Shown: positions 35,916 through 45,104 of the stretch, piece by piece
Position numbering within the stretch: position 1 is the stretch's first letter
How the letters are laid out: each line of letters begins with the position of its first letter
DNA from: Alphaproteobacteria bacterium
GTDB lineage: Bacteria > Pseudomonadota > Alphaproteobacteria > Rickettsiales > UBA998
Assembly: GCA_004292675.1 (NCBI GenBank)
Contig: RDXO01000021.1
Span: 1 to 64,000 of the forward strand
Direction of reading: 5' to 3'
Length of the DNA stretch: 64,000 nt
Notes under the pieces: model-generated
What the model was told of the DNA's origin: nothing
The model's input: only the letters and a program-made list of their open reading frames with translations
Databases searched by the model: none
Made by a program: the position numbers and the translations under genes

Positions 35916-36359
35916 TTAGCGTTTTCCTGAAGGTTGTTCCGTGATTAATGCAACTTTTGTATATCCTGCCTCAGCAAGTTTTCCTGCAATCGACATAATA
36001 TCACCATATTCAACGCGACTATCCCCACGGACAAAAATGCGTGTATTTTCTTTTTCTTTGGAGATGGCACGCAATTTGGTGATTAAATCGATCTCAAGCA
36101 CTTGCGTTTCTTGAATATAGATGCTGCCGTCACGTTTGATGGTAATGGATAATGTTTCTTCTTTGCTTTCCACGGCTGGTGCAGAGCTATCAGGTAAATC
36201 GACTTGCACCCCTGCCGTGAGCATGGGGGCGGTGACCATAAAGACGATCAGCAGCACTAACATCACATCCACAAACGGCGTGACGTTAATATCCGTGAAA
36301 CCTTGGCGTTGACGGCTGGAACGACGACGTGAGCCAGAAGAGGGAAGATGCGCGCCCAT
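35916..36359 (-). CDS. tolR: Tol-Pal system protein TolR (ExbD family)
   Basis: A 147-residue protein with one membrane helix containing the proton-conducting Asp (DINVTPFVDVMLVLLIVFMV). A periplasmic domain follows (VQVDLPDSS, RGDSRVEYGDIMSIAGKLAE). Together with TolQ it forms the stator that energises TolA. The start overlaps the tolQ stop by one base. Confidence 0.94.
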   Translation of the reverse strand: MGAHLPSSGSRRRSSRQRQGFTDINVTPFVDVMLVLLIVFMVTAPMLTAGVQVDLPDSSAPAVESKEETLSITIKRDGSIYIQETQVLEIDLITKLRAISKEKENTRIFVRGDSRVEYGDIMSIAGKLAEAGYTKVALITEQPSGKR

Positions 36360-37126
36360 TAGTAACGTCCTTCTTCGGCTTGACGTGACAACATTGCCAT
36401 AAACTCAATTTCAAAATCTTCCAAATGACCAGAGAGTCTCCCTAAATCTGCGGAAAAACGGTTATAGGCAATCACTGAAGGAATGGCTGCAAAAAGCCCT
36501 ATGGCAGTCGCAAGCAATGCTTCGGCAATACCGGGAGCTACCACCGCAAGCGAGGTATTATTAGCAAAAGCAATCGATTGGAAGCTATTCATAATACCCC
36601 ATACTGTACCAAATAATCCGACAAAGGGCGCAGCAGAACCCACAGTTGCAAGATAACTCAAACCGCGTTCAATTTTCTCTAATTCACGGTTGCGTGATAC
36701 GCTCATCACTTTGGCAATGCGCTCTAGACCACTCGGAGCAAGTGCAGCAACGCCCGTGCGTATTTTTGCCCCTTTGCCCGAGAGCAACCATTCTTCCATA
36801 GCAGCCATAAACACAATAGCAAAAGGATGTTTGGTGCGTCGCTTCACATTTTCATAAAAATTTTCAACCGCTTCCGTTGACCAGAAATCTTGTTCAAATT
36901 TCTTAGAACGACGATTAATATCTTTGAGGCGCACAATTTTGTCAAAAATAATCGCCCAACTAATAAAGGAAGATATGAGTAGCCCAAGCATTACGGCTTT
37001 CACCACTAAATCGGCTTGCATGAACATTCCAAGAATGGACATATCCGCAGAAGCAACGCTCCCTGCAAGTTCTGTACTACCAACCGCCCCGACAGCGGCA
37101 TGGGTTTGTTGTGTCACATTAGGCAT
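36359..37126 (-). CDS. tolQ: Tol-Pal system protein TolQ (ExbB/MotA family)
   Basis: A 255-residue protein with three membrane helices (MLGLLISSFISWAIIFDKIV; YLATVGSAAPFVGLFGTVWG; AIGLFAAIPSVIAYNRF). The conserved GSAAPFVGLFGTVWGIMNSF and EALLATAIGLFAAIPSV motifs line the TolR-binding channel. It starts the tolQ-tolR-tolA operon, which supports outer-membrane constriction at division. Confidence 0.95.
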   Translation of the reverse strand: MPNVTQQTHAAVGAVGSTELAGSVASADMSILGMFMQADLVVKAVMLGLLISSFISWAIIFDKIVRLKDINRRSKKFEQDFWSTEAVENFYENVKRRTKHPFAIVFMAAMEEWLLSGKGAKIRTGVAALAPSGLERIAKVMSVSRNRELEKIERGLSYLATVGSAAPFVGLFGTVWGIMNSFQSIAFANNTSLAVVAPGIAEALLATAIGLFAAIPSVIAYNRFSADLGRLSGHLEDFEIEFMAMLSRQAEEGRY

Positions 37127-37237
37127 AAAAATCTCATCACAAAATAAACATCATCATTCATTGTGACTGATAGAAAATCCTACGCAAACAAGCAAGCAAA
37201 ATCTGCACTGTTGGTGCTTTTTTTATATTAAAAATAG

Positions 37238-37645
37238 TTAATTTCGCATTCCTGCCTCACGTGCATCATCAAGTAATACGTCATTATCCAATTCATCCAT
37301 CAACGTATCCTCATGGACATCATCATCTTGACCAAGCATCATATTCGGGCGTTCGCGTTCATCCAACTCACTAAATGATCCAAGTTCGACCTCTTCATCT
37401 TCCAATTCCTCAAGGGCATCATAGGTGCTTCCTAGTTCCATATCGTCATCTTTGAAGCGACGCATGGCCTGACGGCGTGCATAGATTTCTTCTTTGCGCA
37501 ATTCCTCTTGATGCATCAAGAATGAGGGAGACGCTTGGACTTGTGCAATCGTTCCGCATTTAGGGCATATGGCTGGATCTTTATTCAGATCATAAAAACG
37601 TGTTCCGCAGTGCGAGCAATTATGCTTAGTTCCTAAAGCTGACAT
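37238..37645 (-). CDS. FYDLN-acid zinc-ribbon protein (TIGR02300 family)
   Basis: A 135-residue protein. The N-terminus is a zinc ribbon with the family name motif: HNCSHCGTRFYDLNKDPAIC then PKCG (two CxxC pairs). The rest is strongly acidic (long Glu/Asp tracts such as DVHEDTLMDELDNDVLL). The family is characteristic of alphaproteobacteria and lies next to aroA there, as here (divergent). Its function is unknown. The ATG at 37645 has GAAGGAACAG upstream; the longer frame adds a hydrophobic stretch foreign to the family. Confidence 0.88.
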   Translation of the reverse strand: MSALGTKHNCSHCGTRFYDLNKDPAICPKCGTIAQVQASPSFLMHQEELRKEEIYARRQAMRRFKDDDMELGSTYDALEELEDEEVELGSFSELDERERPNMMLGQDDDVHEDTLMDELDNDVLLDDAREAGMRN

Positions 37646-37833
37646 AATCTGTTCCTTCAAAAGATGAATCGGTAGTTGTAGGAGATGGATAAAATACCCA
37701 CGCATAGCCCTCTCTTATAGTATTATTACACCAACTACCCTTAAGGTTAGGTAAATGGACTAGATTTTTGCACAGAAACCTGCTAGGAAAATAGTATTAC
37801 TCTATCTATCCTCTTGATTAAAAGAATCTGTGA

Positions 37834-39879
37834 ATGCTTATGAATCTATCGTTGAATAAAAATCCGGCTCAGTCTAAAAAAACATCGAATCTTTCGGGAA
37901 CGTGCGCGATACCAGGGGATAAATCTATTTCACACCGCTCCTTGATTATTGGATCTCAGCTTCTTGGTACGTCGCTCATCTATAATATGTTGGAGGGGGA
38001 GGATGTGATATGTACAGCGAATGCGCTGCGAAGTGCGGGTGTACCTATCGTCCATGATATAAAAAATGGCGTATGGATTGTGAAAGGTGTTGGGATTGGT
38101 GGGTTGAATCAACCTGATAATGTACTGGATATGGGGAATTCGGGAACATCGACGCGCCTGCTTGCGGGGTTGTTCGCGCCCTATCCCTTTGTGACGATGT
38201 TCACGGGTGATGCGAGTTTGCGTAAACGTCCGATGAAGCGGGTGATTTCCCCGTTAAGTGAGATTGGAGCGCGGTTCATGACGCGTGATGAGATGCGTTT
38301 GCCAATGGCAATGCAAGGAACTTCGCACCCTGTACCCATATGTTATACTCTCCCAGTAGCTTCGGCGCAAGTGAAGTCTGCTCTTATGCTTGCAGCATTG
38401 AATATTGCGGGGGATACGACCGTGATTGAACCCATACCAACGCGTGATCATACGGAACGTATGTTTGAAGCGGTGGGGATTTCTGTCACGCTTAGCCAGC
38501 AGGAAGACGGAATGCATATTACTGTGCATGGGCAACCAAAGCAATCCTATGCTGATCGTGAACTGACTGTGCCGGGTGATCCGTCCTCAGCGGCATTTTT
38601 GGTGGTAGCTGCTTTGATTACCGAACAATCCGAAGTGACGCTTACGAACATCTGCATGAATCCCTCACGCACAGGGGTGTATGTGACGCTTAAAGAAATG
38701 GGAGCGGATATTAGCATTCTTAATGAACGTGAAGTGCAAGGTGAGCCTGTGGCGGATATGCGCGTGCGTTCCTCTACGTTGAAGGCAGTGGATGTACCAG
38801 AGAATCGCGCCCCGTCCATGATTGATGAATATCCTATTGTAGCGATGGCGGCGGCATGTGCTGAAGGTGTCACGGTTTTGCGTGGGCTTGAAGAATTGCG
38901 CGTCAAAGAGAGTGATCGCTTTGCAGCCGTTGTGGATGGGTTGCGGGCATGTGGTGTGCGTGTGGATGCGGAGGGGGATACGATGATTATTCACGGATCG
39001 TCCAATATTATTGGTGATGCTTCGATCGCCACACACATGGATCATCGCATTGCTATGAGCTTTCTTGTGCTTGGTCTTGTTACTGAAGCCCCTGTTACGG
39101 TGGATGATGTCAGTGCGATTAATACGAGTTTTCCGCAATTTATGCGTATGATGCGCGGTCTTGGTGCATCGATGCATACATTAGGTAGCAAACAAAATCT
39201 TGTATTACCTCTAAGGCGTAAGGATGATCAACGTCTTGTGATCGCGATTGATGGGCCTGCAGCATCAGGCAAGGGGACGCTTTCACGGTTGCTAGCAGAT
39301 AGTTTTCAAATTCCACATCTTGATACGGGCGGGTTGTACCGTGCTACGGCACTAAGGTTGCTCGCACAAGGGGGTGATCCGAACAGCGAGGATGATGCAC
39401 TCAGAGCTGCGCGCACGGTGAATGTGCATGATTTGTCGAATCCGCAATTACGGGAAGAACGTGTGGGCAATGTGGCATCTGTGGTATCTTCTCTTTCATC
39501 GGTGCGTCATGTGCTTCTTGAGTTTCAGAGAAATTTTGCAGCGCAAGATGAGGGGGCGATCCTTGATGGGCGCGATATTGGTACGGTAGTCTGCCCCGAT
39601 GCCTTGGTGAAGATTTTTGTGACGGCATCTATTGAGGTGCGTGCCGAGCGTCGTCATCGTCAGTTGCAGGCGCAAGGCATTGAGGTGGTTTATGATTCTG
39701 TGTTGAAGGATTTAATCAGCCGTGATAAGCGTGATACTGAGCGCAAAGTCGCACCGCTGCTTCCTGCGATGGATGCAATTTATATTGATACGACGAAGAT
39801 GACTATTGCAGAAGTGTTCGATGAAGTGGTGGCACGTATCCGCCGTGATATGTTGGAGCGGGTTGAGCGGGTGCGCTAA
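37834..39879 (+). CDS. aroA-cmk: fused EPSP synthase - cytidylate kinase
   Basis: A 681-residue two-enzyme protein. Residues 1 to about 455 are 3-phosphoshikimate 1-carboxyvinyltransferase (shikimate pathway): IPGDKSISHRSLIIGS, DMGNSGTSTRLLAG, FTGDASLRKRPMKRV and LEELRVKESDRFAAV. From about residue 464 a complete cytidylate kinase follows (RLVIAIDGPAASGKGTLSRL with the P-loop, then LDTGGLYRATALRLL and ILDGRDIGTVVCPDA). The kinase makes CDP/dCDP from CMP/dCMP. In many bacteria aroA and cmk are adjacent separate genes; here there is no stop or restart between them. rpsA, the usual next gene, is absent. Confidence 0.94.
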   Translation: MLMNLSLNKNPAQSKKTSNLSGTCAIPGDKSISHRSLIIGSQLLGTSLIYNMLEGEDVICTANALRSAGVPIVHDIKNGVWIVKGVGIGGLNQPDNVLDMGNSGTSTRLLAGLFAPYPFVTMFTGDASLRKRPMKRVISPLSEIGARFMTRDEMRLPMAMQGTSHPVPICYTLPVASAQVKSALMLAALNIAGDTTVIEPIPTRDHTERMFEAVGISVTLSQQEDGMHITVHGQPKQSYADRELTVPGDPSSAAFLVVAALITEQSEVTLTNICMNPSRTGVYVTLKEMGADISILNEREVQGEPVADMRVRSSTLKAVDVPENRAPSMIDEYPIVAMAAACAEGVTVLRGLEELRVKESDRFAAVVDGLRACGVRVDAEGDTMIIHGSSNIIGDASIATHMDHRIAMSFLVLGLVTEAPVTVDDVSAINTSFPQFMRMMRGLGASMHTLGSKQNLVLPLRRKDDQRLVIAIDGPAASGKGTLSRLLADSFQIPHLDTGGLYRATALRLLAQGGDPNSEDDALRAARTVNVHDLSNPQLREERVGNVASVVSSLSSVRHVLLEFQRNFAAQDEGAILDGRDIGTVVCPDALVKIFVTASIEVRAERRHRQLQAQGIEVVYDSVLKDLISRDKRDTERKVAPLLPAMDAIYIDTTKMTIAEVFDEVVARIRRDMLERVERVR

Positions 39880-40296
39880 TTAAAACTGCGTGTCTACTAA
39901 GCCGAGTAACTCACTCAATATATAGATGTTTTTCTGTCCGATATTGCGCGATTCTAAAATGCATTTATCCGCTGCAATCAATTCGCGTGACGTTAAAAGT
40001 TTGATGAGCATCGGTAAATTGACTCCTGAAATCACCTCAATATTTTTGCCTTGTGCAACGGAGATGGCGATATTGGATGGTGCGCCTCCGAACATATCGG
40101 TAACAATCACCACACCATGACCGCAATCAACATGAGCAATGGCGTTGGCAATGGTGGTGCGCAACCGTTCCATATCGTCACCAATCATATAAGAGACGCA
40201 CTCAAGGGCAGACTGCATACCGATCATTTGTTCGATGACAGTCCGAAACGTCATGGGTAAGTCCCCATGTCCAACAATTACTACGCCCAATACCAT
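39880..40296 (-). CDS. PTS EIIA component, mannose family (regulatory PTS)
   Basis: A 138-residue EIIA(Man)-type protein. The phosphorylated histidine is in VVIVGHGDLPMTF; DMFGGAPSNIAISVA is the second conserved segment. In alphaproteobacteria this protein is part of a regulatory phosphorelay with EI-Ntr/NPr rather than sugar uptake; no EIIB/C/D genes are present. It lies downstream of hpf-rapZ on the same strand, with about 57 bases between rapZ and it. Confidence 0.87.
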   Translation of the reverse strand: MVLGVVIVGHGDLPMTFRTVIEQMIGMQSALECVSYMIGDDMERLRTTIANAIAHVDCGHGVVIVTDMFGGAPSNIAISVAQGKNIEVISGVNLPMLIKLLTSRELIAADKCILESRNIGQKNIYILSELLGLVDTQF

Positions 40297-40353
40297 GAAT
40301 GTTTATGCACCTTTATTCTGTTATGAGACTATATGAAATTCGCTACAAGATCA

Positions 40354-41193
40354 TTAATTACGTAATTCTCTATGTTGCACTTCGATGATGATATGCTCCT
40401 GTTGTATCAAATGTGCCAATGTTTCCGCCACATAAACGGAACGATGCTTGCCCCCAGTACATCCAATGGCAATAGTGAGATAACTTTTTCCTTCCCCCAC
40501 ATAAAGCGGAATTAACCAATGTACTAAATCACTTAAGCGATCAATAAAAGGCTGGAAATGTTCATCTTGTTTGATGTAATTGCCCACCGCTGCATCACGC
40601 CCTGTGGATTGGGTGAGTTCTTTGCGGTAGAAAGGATTTTTCAAAAAGCGCACATCAAACACTAAATCAGCATTATGCGGCACGCCCATACGGTACGAAA
40701 AAGATTGGATCAACACCATGAGGGCAGGCGGCGTGAACCCAAGCATATGCAACAAATGTTGCTTGAGTGTATGGGGAGTGAAAAGCGATGTGTCTACGAC
40801 ATAATCCGCCCCCATACGCACAGAATGCAAGAGATCGATCTCCCGTGCAATGCTATGTTCAATGGATGTACCATCATAAAGCGGGTGACGATGTTTGGTG
40901 ACGTTATAACGCCCCTGCAACACCGCTGCATCGCTTGCTAAAAATACTAATTCGCACTGATAATGGTTTTTTAGTTCCGTGACATGCTGCATATAATGCA
41001 CAGGATCAAAGGATGGTGTGCGCACATCAGAACAAATCGCCACCGTTTCGATGGTGTTATGCAATGATGCGACCACGCCAGCGACTGCCTCGATAGGAAT
41101 ATTATCCATCGAGGCAAGCCCGCAATCCTCACATGCTTTTAGGGCAGATGATTTCCCTGCGCCAGAATATCCCGTCAGAAGGATAATCCTCAT
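40354..41193 (-). CDS. rapZ: RNase adapter protein RapZ (YvcJ family)
   Basis: A 279-residue P-loop protein (MRIILLTGYSGAGKSSALKA). It carries LVFLASDAAVLQGRYNVTKHRHPL, here quoted in two parts: LVFLASDAAVLQGRY and TKHRHPL. Further motifs are DVRFLKNPF and AIGCTGGKHRSVYVAE, diagnostic of RapZ/YvcJ. In enterobacteria it directs RNase E to sRNAs controlling glucosamine synthesis; in other groups it binds nucleotides and nucleotide sugars. The start overlaps the hpf stop (ATGA). Confidence 0.93.
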   Translation of the reverse strand: MRIILLTGYSGAGKSSALKACEDCGLASMDNIPIEAVAGVVASLHNTIETVAICSDVRTPSFDPVHYMQHVTELKNHYQCELVFLASDAAVLQGRYNVTKHRHPLYDGTSIEHSIAREIDLLHSVRMGADYVVDTSLFTPHTLKQHLLHMLGFTPPALMVLIQSFSYRMGVPHNADLVFDVRFLKNPFYRKELTQSTGRDAAVGNYIKQDEHFQPFIDRLSDLVHWLIPLYVGEGKSYLTIAIGCTGGKHRSVYVAETLAHLIQQEHIIIEVQHRELRN

Positions 41194-41792
41194 GCGGCAG
41201 CACTTTTCTTGTATGCCCCCACCGTTGCGTGCGGTGCAAGCCATGCAATATTACCATCAGGACGACGATAGATGACATTGACGACTTCTGTGGCATCATT
41301 GATAAACATGAGGGCAGGAAGATCGCCTAAATCCATACGCATCACGGCATCAGGCACTGTTAAATGCTCCAAATGGCTGGTATCTTCTGCAATAATCAAT
41401 GGATTATCACCTTTTTCATCGCTCTCATCCTCGGCATCAATGACATAATGCATCATCGCATGAAGGGCTAATTCTTTTTCGTGAATGCGTGAATGGTGAT
41501 TGGTGATTTGACGTTTATAGCGACGTAATTGTTTCGAGACTTTATCTGCGGCAGCATCAAAAGCTGCATAAGCATCCGCTGCTTCCATACGTGCTTGGAG
41601 TGTTATGTGGGCGTGCGTGCCAATGTTGCTCGTTATGTCTGCCCTAAAAGCGTGTCCTTCTTTTGAAAAGACCACATTCACCATGTTAATGCGATCGATA
41701 TATTTGGATAATATCCCTGCAAGTTTTTCTTCCACATGCTGTGTGAGTGATGTTCCAACATCAACTTTATGACCAGAAACAATAATTTTCAT
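41190..41792 (-). CDS. hpf: long-form ribosome hibernation promoting factor
   Basis: A 200-residue protein with an N-terminal ribosome-binding domain (MKIIVSGHKVDVGTSLTQHV through DKVSKQLRRYKRQI). A C-terminal dimerisation domain (VMRMDLGDLPALMFINDATE then VVNVIYRRPDGNIAWL) shows this is the long form that makes 100S dimers unaided. First gene of the hpf-rapZ-EIIA group, a common alphaproteobacterial layout. Confidence 0.93.
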   Translation of the reverse strand: MKIIVSGHKVDVGTSLTQHVEEKLAGILSKYIDRINMVNVVFSKEGHAFRADITSNIGTHAHITLQARMEAADAYAAFDAAADKVSKQLRRYKRQITNHHSRIHEKELALHAMMHYVIDAEDESDEKGDNPLIIAEDTSHLEHLTVPDAVMRMDLGDLPALMFINDATEVVNVIYRRPDGNIAWLAPHATVGAYKKSAAA

Positions 41793-41932
41793 AACGGATT
41801 CTCCTTGAAAAAATGATAGTATACATGCTTGTGCAACAAGTGATGTATTATATAGTGCTTAAGCATCTATTTATATATTATACCAAGAAAAAGACCTTGA
41901 TTCAAATCAAATATGTCGATATATTCAGCCAC

Positions 41933-41993
41933 AGCACTTCAATTTTACAATTACCCATCTTGGATGGGTAGTAAAATTGAGTAGTGCTATAGT
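41933..41993. repeat. TAGTGCT-ended palindromic element, copy 2
   Basis: AGCACT at the left and AGTGCTATAG at the right enclose TCAATTTTAC / GTAAAATTGA and an inner TACCCATC-TTGG-ATGGGTA hairpin. It shows the same termini as the element at 18028-18092 with a different interior. Confidence 0.7.
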
Positions 41994-42004
41994 TCATAAT
42001 GACT

Positions 42005-42067
42005 TATAGCAATTTCTCAGCTTAAGATTTCTCCAAGAACGGTGAAATCTTAAGCTGAATTGCTATA
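42005..42067. repeat. long hairpin adjacent to copy 2
   Basis: TATAGCAATT-TC-TCAGCTTAAGATTTC pairs with GAAATCTTAAGCTGA-ATTGCTATA, about 25 paired bases with a small bulge. Together with the preceding element it fills most of the 312-base gap between hpf and the small lipoprotein gene; I see no gene in the gap. Confidence 0.75.
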
Positions 42068-42104
42068 GATTACATTTCATTTATGCGGTAGGGAGACTTT
42101 CCAT

Positions 42105-42293
42105 ATGCCATCTGTTGCTATTGGGCGTTGCCTAGAATTGTTAAAATATGTGTTTATTGCACTCCCTTTGATCGTCGCATTAAGTGCGTGCAATGGCGAA
42201 GGGGATCGTCCTGATTTAAGGAGTCCGTGCGCTGGCTTGGAAGGAAGCCCGTGCGGTGAAAAGCGTTCCGTCAATGATTGGTGGTTAGCGTAG
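42105..42293 (+). CDS. small lipoprotein of unknown function
   Basis: A 62-residue protein with a signal peptide and lipobox (LLKYVFIALPLIVALSAC, cleavage before Cys29). A short mature part follows (NGEGDRPDLRSPCAGLEGSP then CGEKRSVNDWWLA) with two more cysteines in an SPC-x-GSPC pattern. Similar tiny lipoproteins occur in Rickettsiales-type genomes, but I cannot name the family with certainty. The start follows a hairpin-rich region; the ribosome site (GGTAGGGAGA) is reasonable. Confidence 0.6.
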   Translation: MPSVAIGRCLELLKYVFIALPLIVALSACNGEGDRPDLRSPCAGLEGSPCGEKRSVNDWWLA

Positions 42294-42452
42294 AACCTGT
42301 CACGAATCTTTTTATTATGAGGCGAACATGGTGATTTTTGAGAACCGTAGCGGAGTGTACATAGAAGTACATGAGCAATGGAAGCGCAAAAAATTGCCAT
42401 GTGCAGTCCATAAGAGAGAGGTTCGGGGTAGGTTCTTAAAAGGTAGCGTGCC

Positions 42453-42947
42453 ATGAATGATGCGTCTCATAGGTCGATTATTCGTCAATGGTTACGTTAT
42501 ATCCTTTCTTCTAAAGGGCGGGCATCGCGCAAAGATTATTGGGTGGTGATTGGTTTTTTTGTTGCCCTATGGATCGCTTTTTTTGTTTCCGTCCTCATTA
42601 ATTATGAATCAAGATCACAAAGAAATGCTGCATTTGATGCCTATCCAGAGATGGGGTATCTTTCTCTTGAGGAGGAACAGACCCATTTGCAAAAACGCCA
42701 AGTGCAGATGAGTCATGCAGCAAAAAAAGAAAAGATGGGTGTGAGTACGGTGTTATCGGTGCTTGCCTTCATTGCTGTATCGTTGTGGGGGGTGATTGCT
42801 ATCCACATACGACGTTTGCATGATTTGAATCAAACGGGGTGGTTGTTGATTGCATGTGTGATACCCTATGTTGGCGTTTTGGCTCTTGTCGTATGGTGTG
42901 GTTTTTTTGAAGGGACGAACGGTAGAAATCGTTACGGCGGCTTCTAG
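42453..42947 (+). CDS. DUF805 family inner-membrane protein
   Basis: A 164-residue protein with the DUF805 pattern: SSKGRASRKDYWVVIGFFVA opening the first helix, and IRRLHDLNQTGWLLIACVIP before the last helix. The ending is FFEGTNGRNRYGGF. Three to four membrane helices are predicted, with a charged insertion of about 50 residues after the first. The function of this widespread family is unknown. It converges on cysN with a four-base overlap. Confidence 0.85.
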   Translation: MNDASHRSIIRQWLRYILSSKGRASRKDYWVVIGFFVALWIAFFVSVLINYESRSQRNAAFDAYPEMGYLSLEEEQTHLQKRQVQMSHAAKKEKMGVSTVLSVLAFIAVSLWGVIAIHIRRLHDLNQTGWLLIACVIPYVGVLALVVWCGFFEGTNGRNRYGGF

Positions 42948-44164
42948 ATTGCCTCGGCTGACGGATATTCATAATTCACAATGCTGGTGATCGTTCCTAC
43001 TCCCACGACGCGTTCATTATAGGCATCCATCAAAATGAATAAGCCCGTATGCGGACATGCCTCATAATGATCCATGGCAATCGGATGAGAAAGATACACA
43101 AAGGCGGTTTTTAGCGGTGATTTGATCCCTTCAATCGTCACCTGCACTTGTTCCTCATGATGATGCAGTTTGATCGTACCAGAAAAACTATCACGATCCT
43201 CATATTTCTTTTCTAGCCACAAAATATCAGCATAAAACCCATCACTGCATGGGGCGGTATGCGTTGCGGATGCCAAAACACTGCCACGACTAATATCCAC
43301 ATCTTCAGCAATATGGACGGCAACCGCTTGAGCATCATAGGCATTTTGTACCTTCTGACCACTGACGACTATCCCTGCAACGGTTGCACGTTGCCCGCTT
43401 TCCACGCTGATGACTTTATCGCCAACGTTCAATGCATCACCATGCAATGTACCAAGATACCAGCGTATCCCTGCATCATCTTTCACCACATGTTGAATGG
43501 GCAAGCGCAATGGGTGGGTATGGTGTGCGCGTGGGGTGGTATCACGCAGATAATCCATCAATGTTTTACCGTGATACCATGGTGTATTGGGGCTTGGATG
43601 TACGACATTATCCCCGCAAATGGCACTCACGGGAATAGCATCCACAAGGCACGCAATATCATCATCAAGGAAAGCCTGCTTATAATCGGCAACAATGCGT
43701 TCAAATTGCGCTTGATCATAGGCGACGGCATCCATCTTATTGACGGCAAGGACAAAATGGCGTACACCAAAAAACTTGGCTATTTTGCTGTATTGTACGG
43801 TTTGCAGACGCACGCCATGAATGCCATCCACCAAAATCACGGCTACATCTGAGGTAATCGCTGCCACTGCCATATTGCGCATATATTCTAAATGCCCCGG
43901 TGTATCGGCAATCTGATAGCGGCATCCTTCATAGCGGAAAAAGCGGTAGGCAACATCAATCGTAATTCCTTGACGGCGTTCATCTTCTAATCCATCAGTG
44001 AATAGAGAATAATCGATCACGCCATCATCATTTTTCGCTGCCTCAATGTGATCATCGGGGACAACGTCAATATCATAGAGCAATCGTCCGATCAGCGTCG
44101 ATTTGCCATCATCCACATGACCGCAGGTGAGGAATTTGATTGTTTTCAATGGTGTCATCGTCAT
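42944..44164 (-). CDS. cysN: sulfate adenylyltransferase subunit 1 (GTPase)
   Basis: A 406-residue EF-Tu-like GTPase that drives ATP sulfurylase. It has a G1 loop LTCGHVDDGKSTLIGRLLYD, switch region DERRQGITIDVAYR, G3 DTPGHLEYMRN and G4 VNKMDAV. It has no C-terminal APS kinase domain, so APS is not phosphorylated here. It is somewhat shorter than the E. coli protein (about 475) in the beta-barrel part. It is the last gene of the long cys operon and, unusually, is separated from cysD by a phosphoesterase and a lipoprotein gene. Confidence 0.92.
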   Translation of the reverse strand: MTMTPLKTIKFLTCGHVDDGKSTLIGRLLYDIDVVPDDHIEAAKNDDGVIDYSLFTDGLEDERRQGITIDVAYRFFRYEGCRYQIADTPGHLEYMRNMAVAAITSDVAVILVDGIHGVRLQTVQYSKIAKFFGVRHFVLAVNKMDAVAYDQAQFERIVADYKQAFLDDDIACLVDAIPVSAICGDNVVHPSPNTPWYHGKTLMDYLRDTTPRAHHTHPLRLPIQHVVKDDAGIRWYLGTLHGDALNVGDKVISVESGQRATVAGIVVSGQKVQNAYDAQAVAVHIAEDVDISRGSVLASATHTAPCSDGFYADILWLEKKYEDRDSFSGTIKLHHHEEQVQVTIEGIKSPLKTAFVYLSHPIAMDHYEACPHTGLFILMDAYNERVVGVGTITSIVNYEYPSAEAI

Positions 44165-44182
44165 TATTCTTATCCAAAAAAG

Positions 44183-45094
44183 TTATACATTGTGCGAACG
44201 CCCTGAGTGAGTGCGACGTTGTGTGACTAAATCTTCCCAGCGTTCTGTTGTTGGAAAGGCACGTTGATGATCCACCATGATGCCATCCTCAAGGGTGATG
44301 ATGCTTTGATGTAGATCGTTGGGGGTGTTGTTGCGATGCCTATCAATGGAAGAACCCGATTTGAGATGCCCGCCATTGATGATACGTTTGCCATTATCAC
44401 GTTCGTGATCAATGAGTTCATGTGTATGCCCTAGCACGACATGCGCGTTTGATAAAATTTCTGCATCGAGCGCGATGGGAGCGTTATCATGCACAAGGAT
44501 AAGGGGCAGTTCATCTTCGTGGCACGCCTCTAAATGCTGGATCATCCACGCATAAAGGGCATTATTTTCATTGCCACTATGCTCAGGGTGCGAGTTTTGG
44601 GCATAATGTCGCCCACTTGGATGTACGCCAAAAGCCCCCAAATCACCATGCGTGAAAAATACATCCCCAACCATTACGCCTATATCGGAAAAATGTAGAT
44701 TCTCTATAGTGAGGGTCGATTGAATATGCTCTTGAATCTGCACGTCACGATAGGGATCATAGGCCTCATGATTGCCCAAAATATAATAGAATGTTTTGCC
44801 AGGATAGGTTTGCGCCCATTCTTCCACCAGCCCTAACACATGCTGGATCGTTTTTTGTTGATGATGGTGAGAGAGTCCCCCCATTTTATCGATAATATCA
44901 CCATTCAATACGATCACATCACATTCCTTGATGATGTCTTCAACCGTTGTGCGCACATCACGACGTTGTTGCTCTGATACACTATTGCGCACCCGCTGTA
45001 CATCGGTGAGCAATGTTCCTGCACCAAGTAAGCTGTTCTCATGCCCAATATGCGCATCAGAAAAAGAAAAGACTTTGAGGCTGTTGTCGGTCAT
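44183..45094 (-). CDS. calcineurin-like metallophosphoesterase
   Basis: A 303-residue phosphoesterase with all dimetal motifs: SFSDAHIGH, LNGDIIDKMGG, ILGNHEAYDP, FFTHGDLGAFG and VLGHTHELIDH. It has no signal peptide and is probably cytoplasmic. The ATG at 45094 follows GAGAAGGACGCT; the frame open further upstream reads through a palindromic repeat and is not used. It lies within the sulfate operon between the lipoprotein gene and cysN. Because CysH here looks like an APS reductase, a role in PAP removal is not required; the substrate is unknown. Confidence 0.82.
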   Translation of the reverse strand: MTDNSLKVFSFSDAHIGHENSLLGAGTLLTDVQRVRNSVSEQQRRDVRTTVEDIIKECDVIVLNGDIIDKMGGLSHHHQQKTIQHVLGLVEEWAQTYPGKTFYYILGNHEAYDPYRDVQIQEHIQSTLTIENLHFSDIGVMVGDVFFTHGDLGAFGVHPSGRHYAQNSHPEHSGNENNALYAWMIQHLEACHEDELPLILVHDNAPIALDAEILSNAHVVLGHTHELIDHERDNGKRIINGGHLKSGSSIDRHRNNTPNDLHQSIITLEDGIMVDHQRAFPTTERWEDLVTQRRTHSGRSHNV

Positions 45095-45104
45095 AGCGTC
45101 CTTC

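Noticed and set aside
42301-42440. Possible mobile element or RNA between the small lipoprotein and DUF805 genes
   Set aside because: Contains short inverted motifs (GTACATAGAAGTAC) but no second copy in the window and no coding or RNA-family signature.
43259-43852. 197-codon plus-strand frame opposite cysN
   Set aside because: Antisense to conserved GTPase motifs; composition is typical of a shadow frame.
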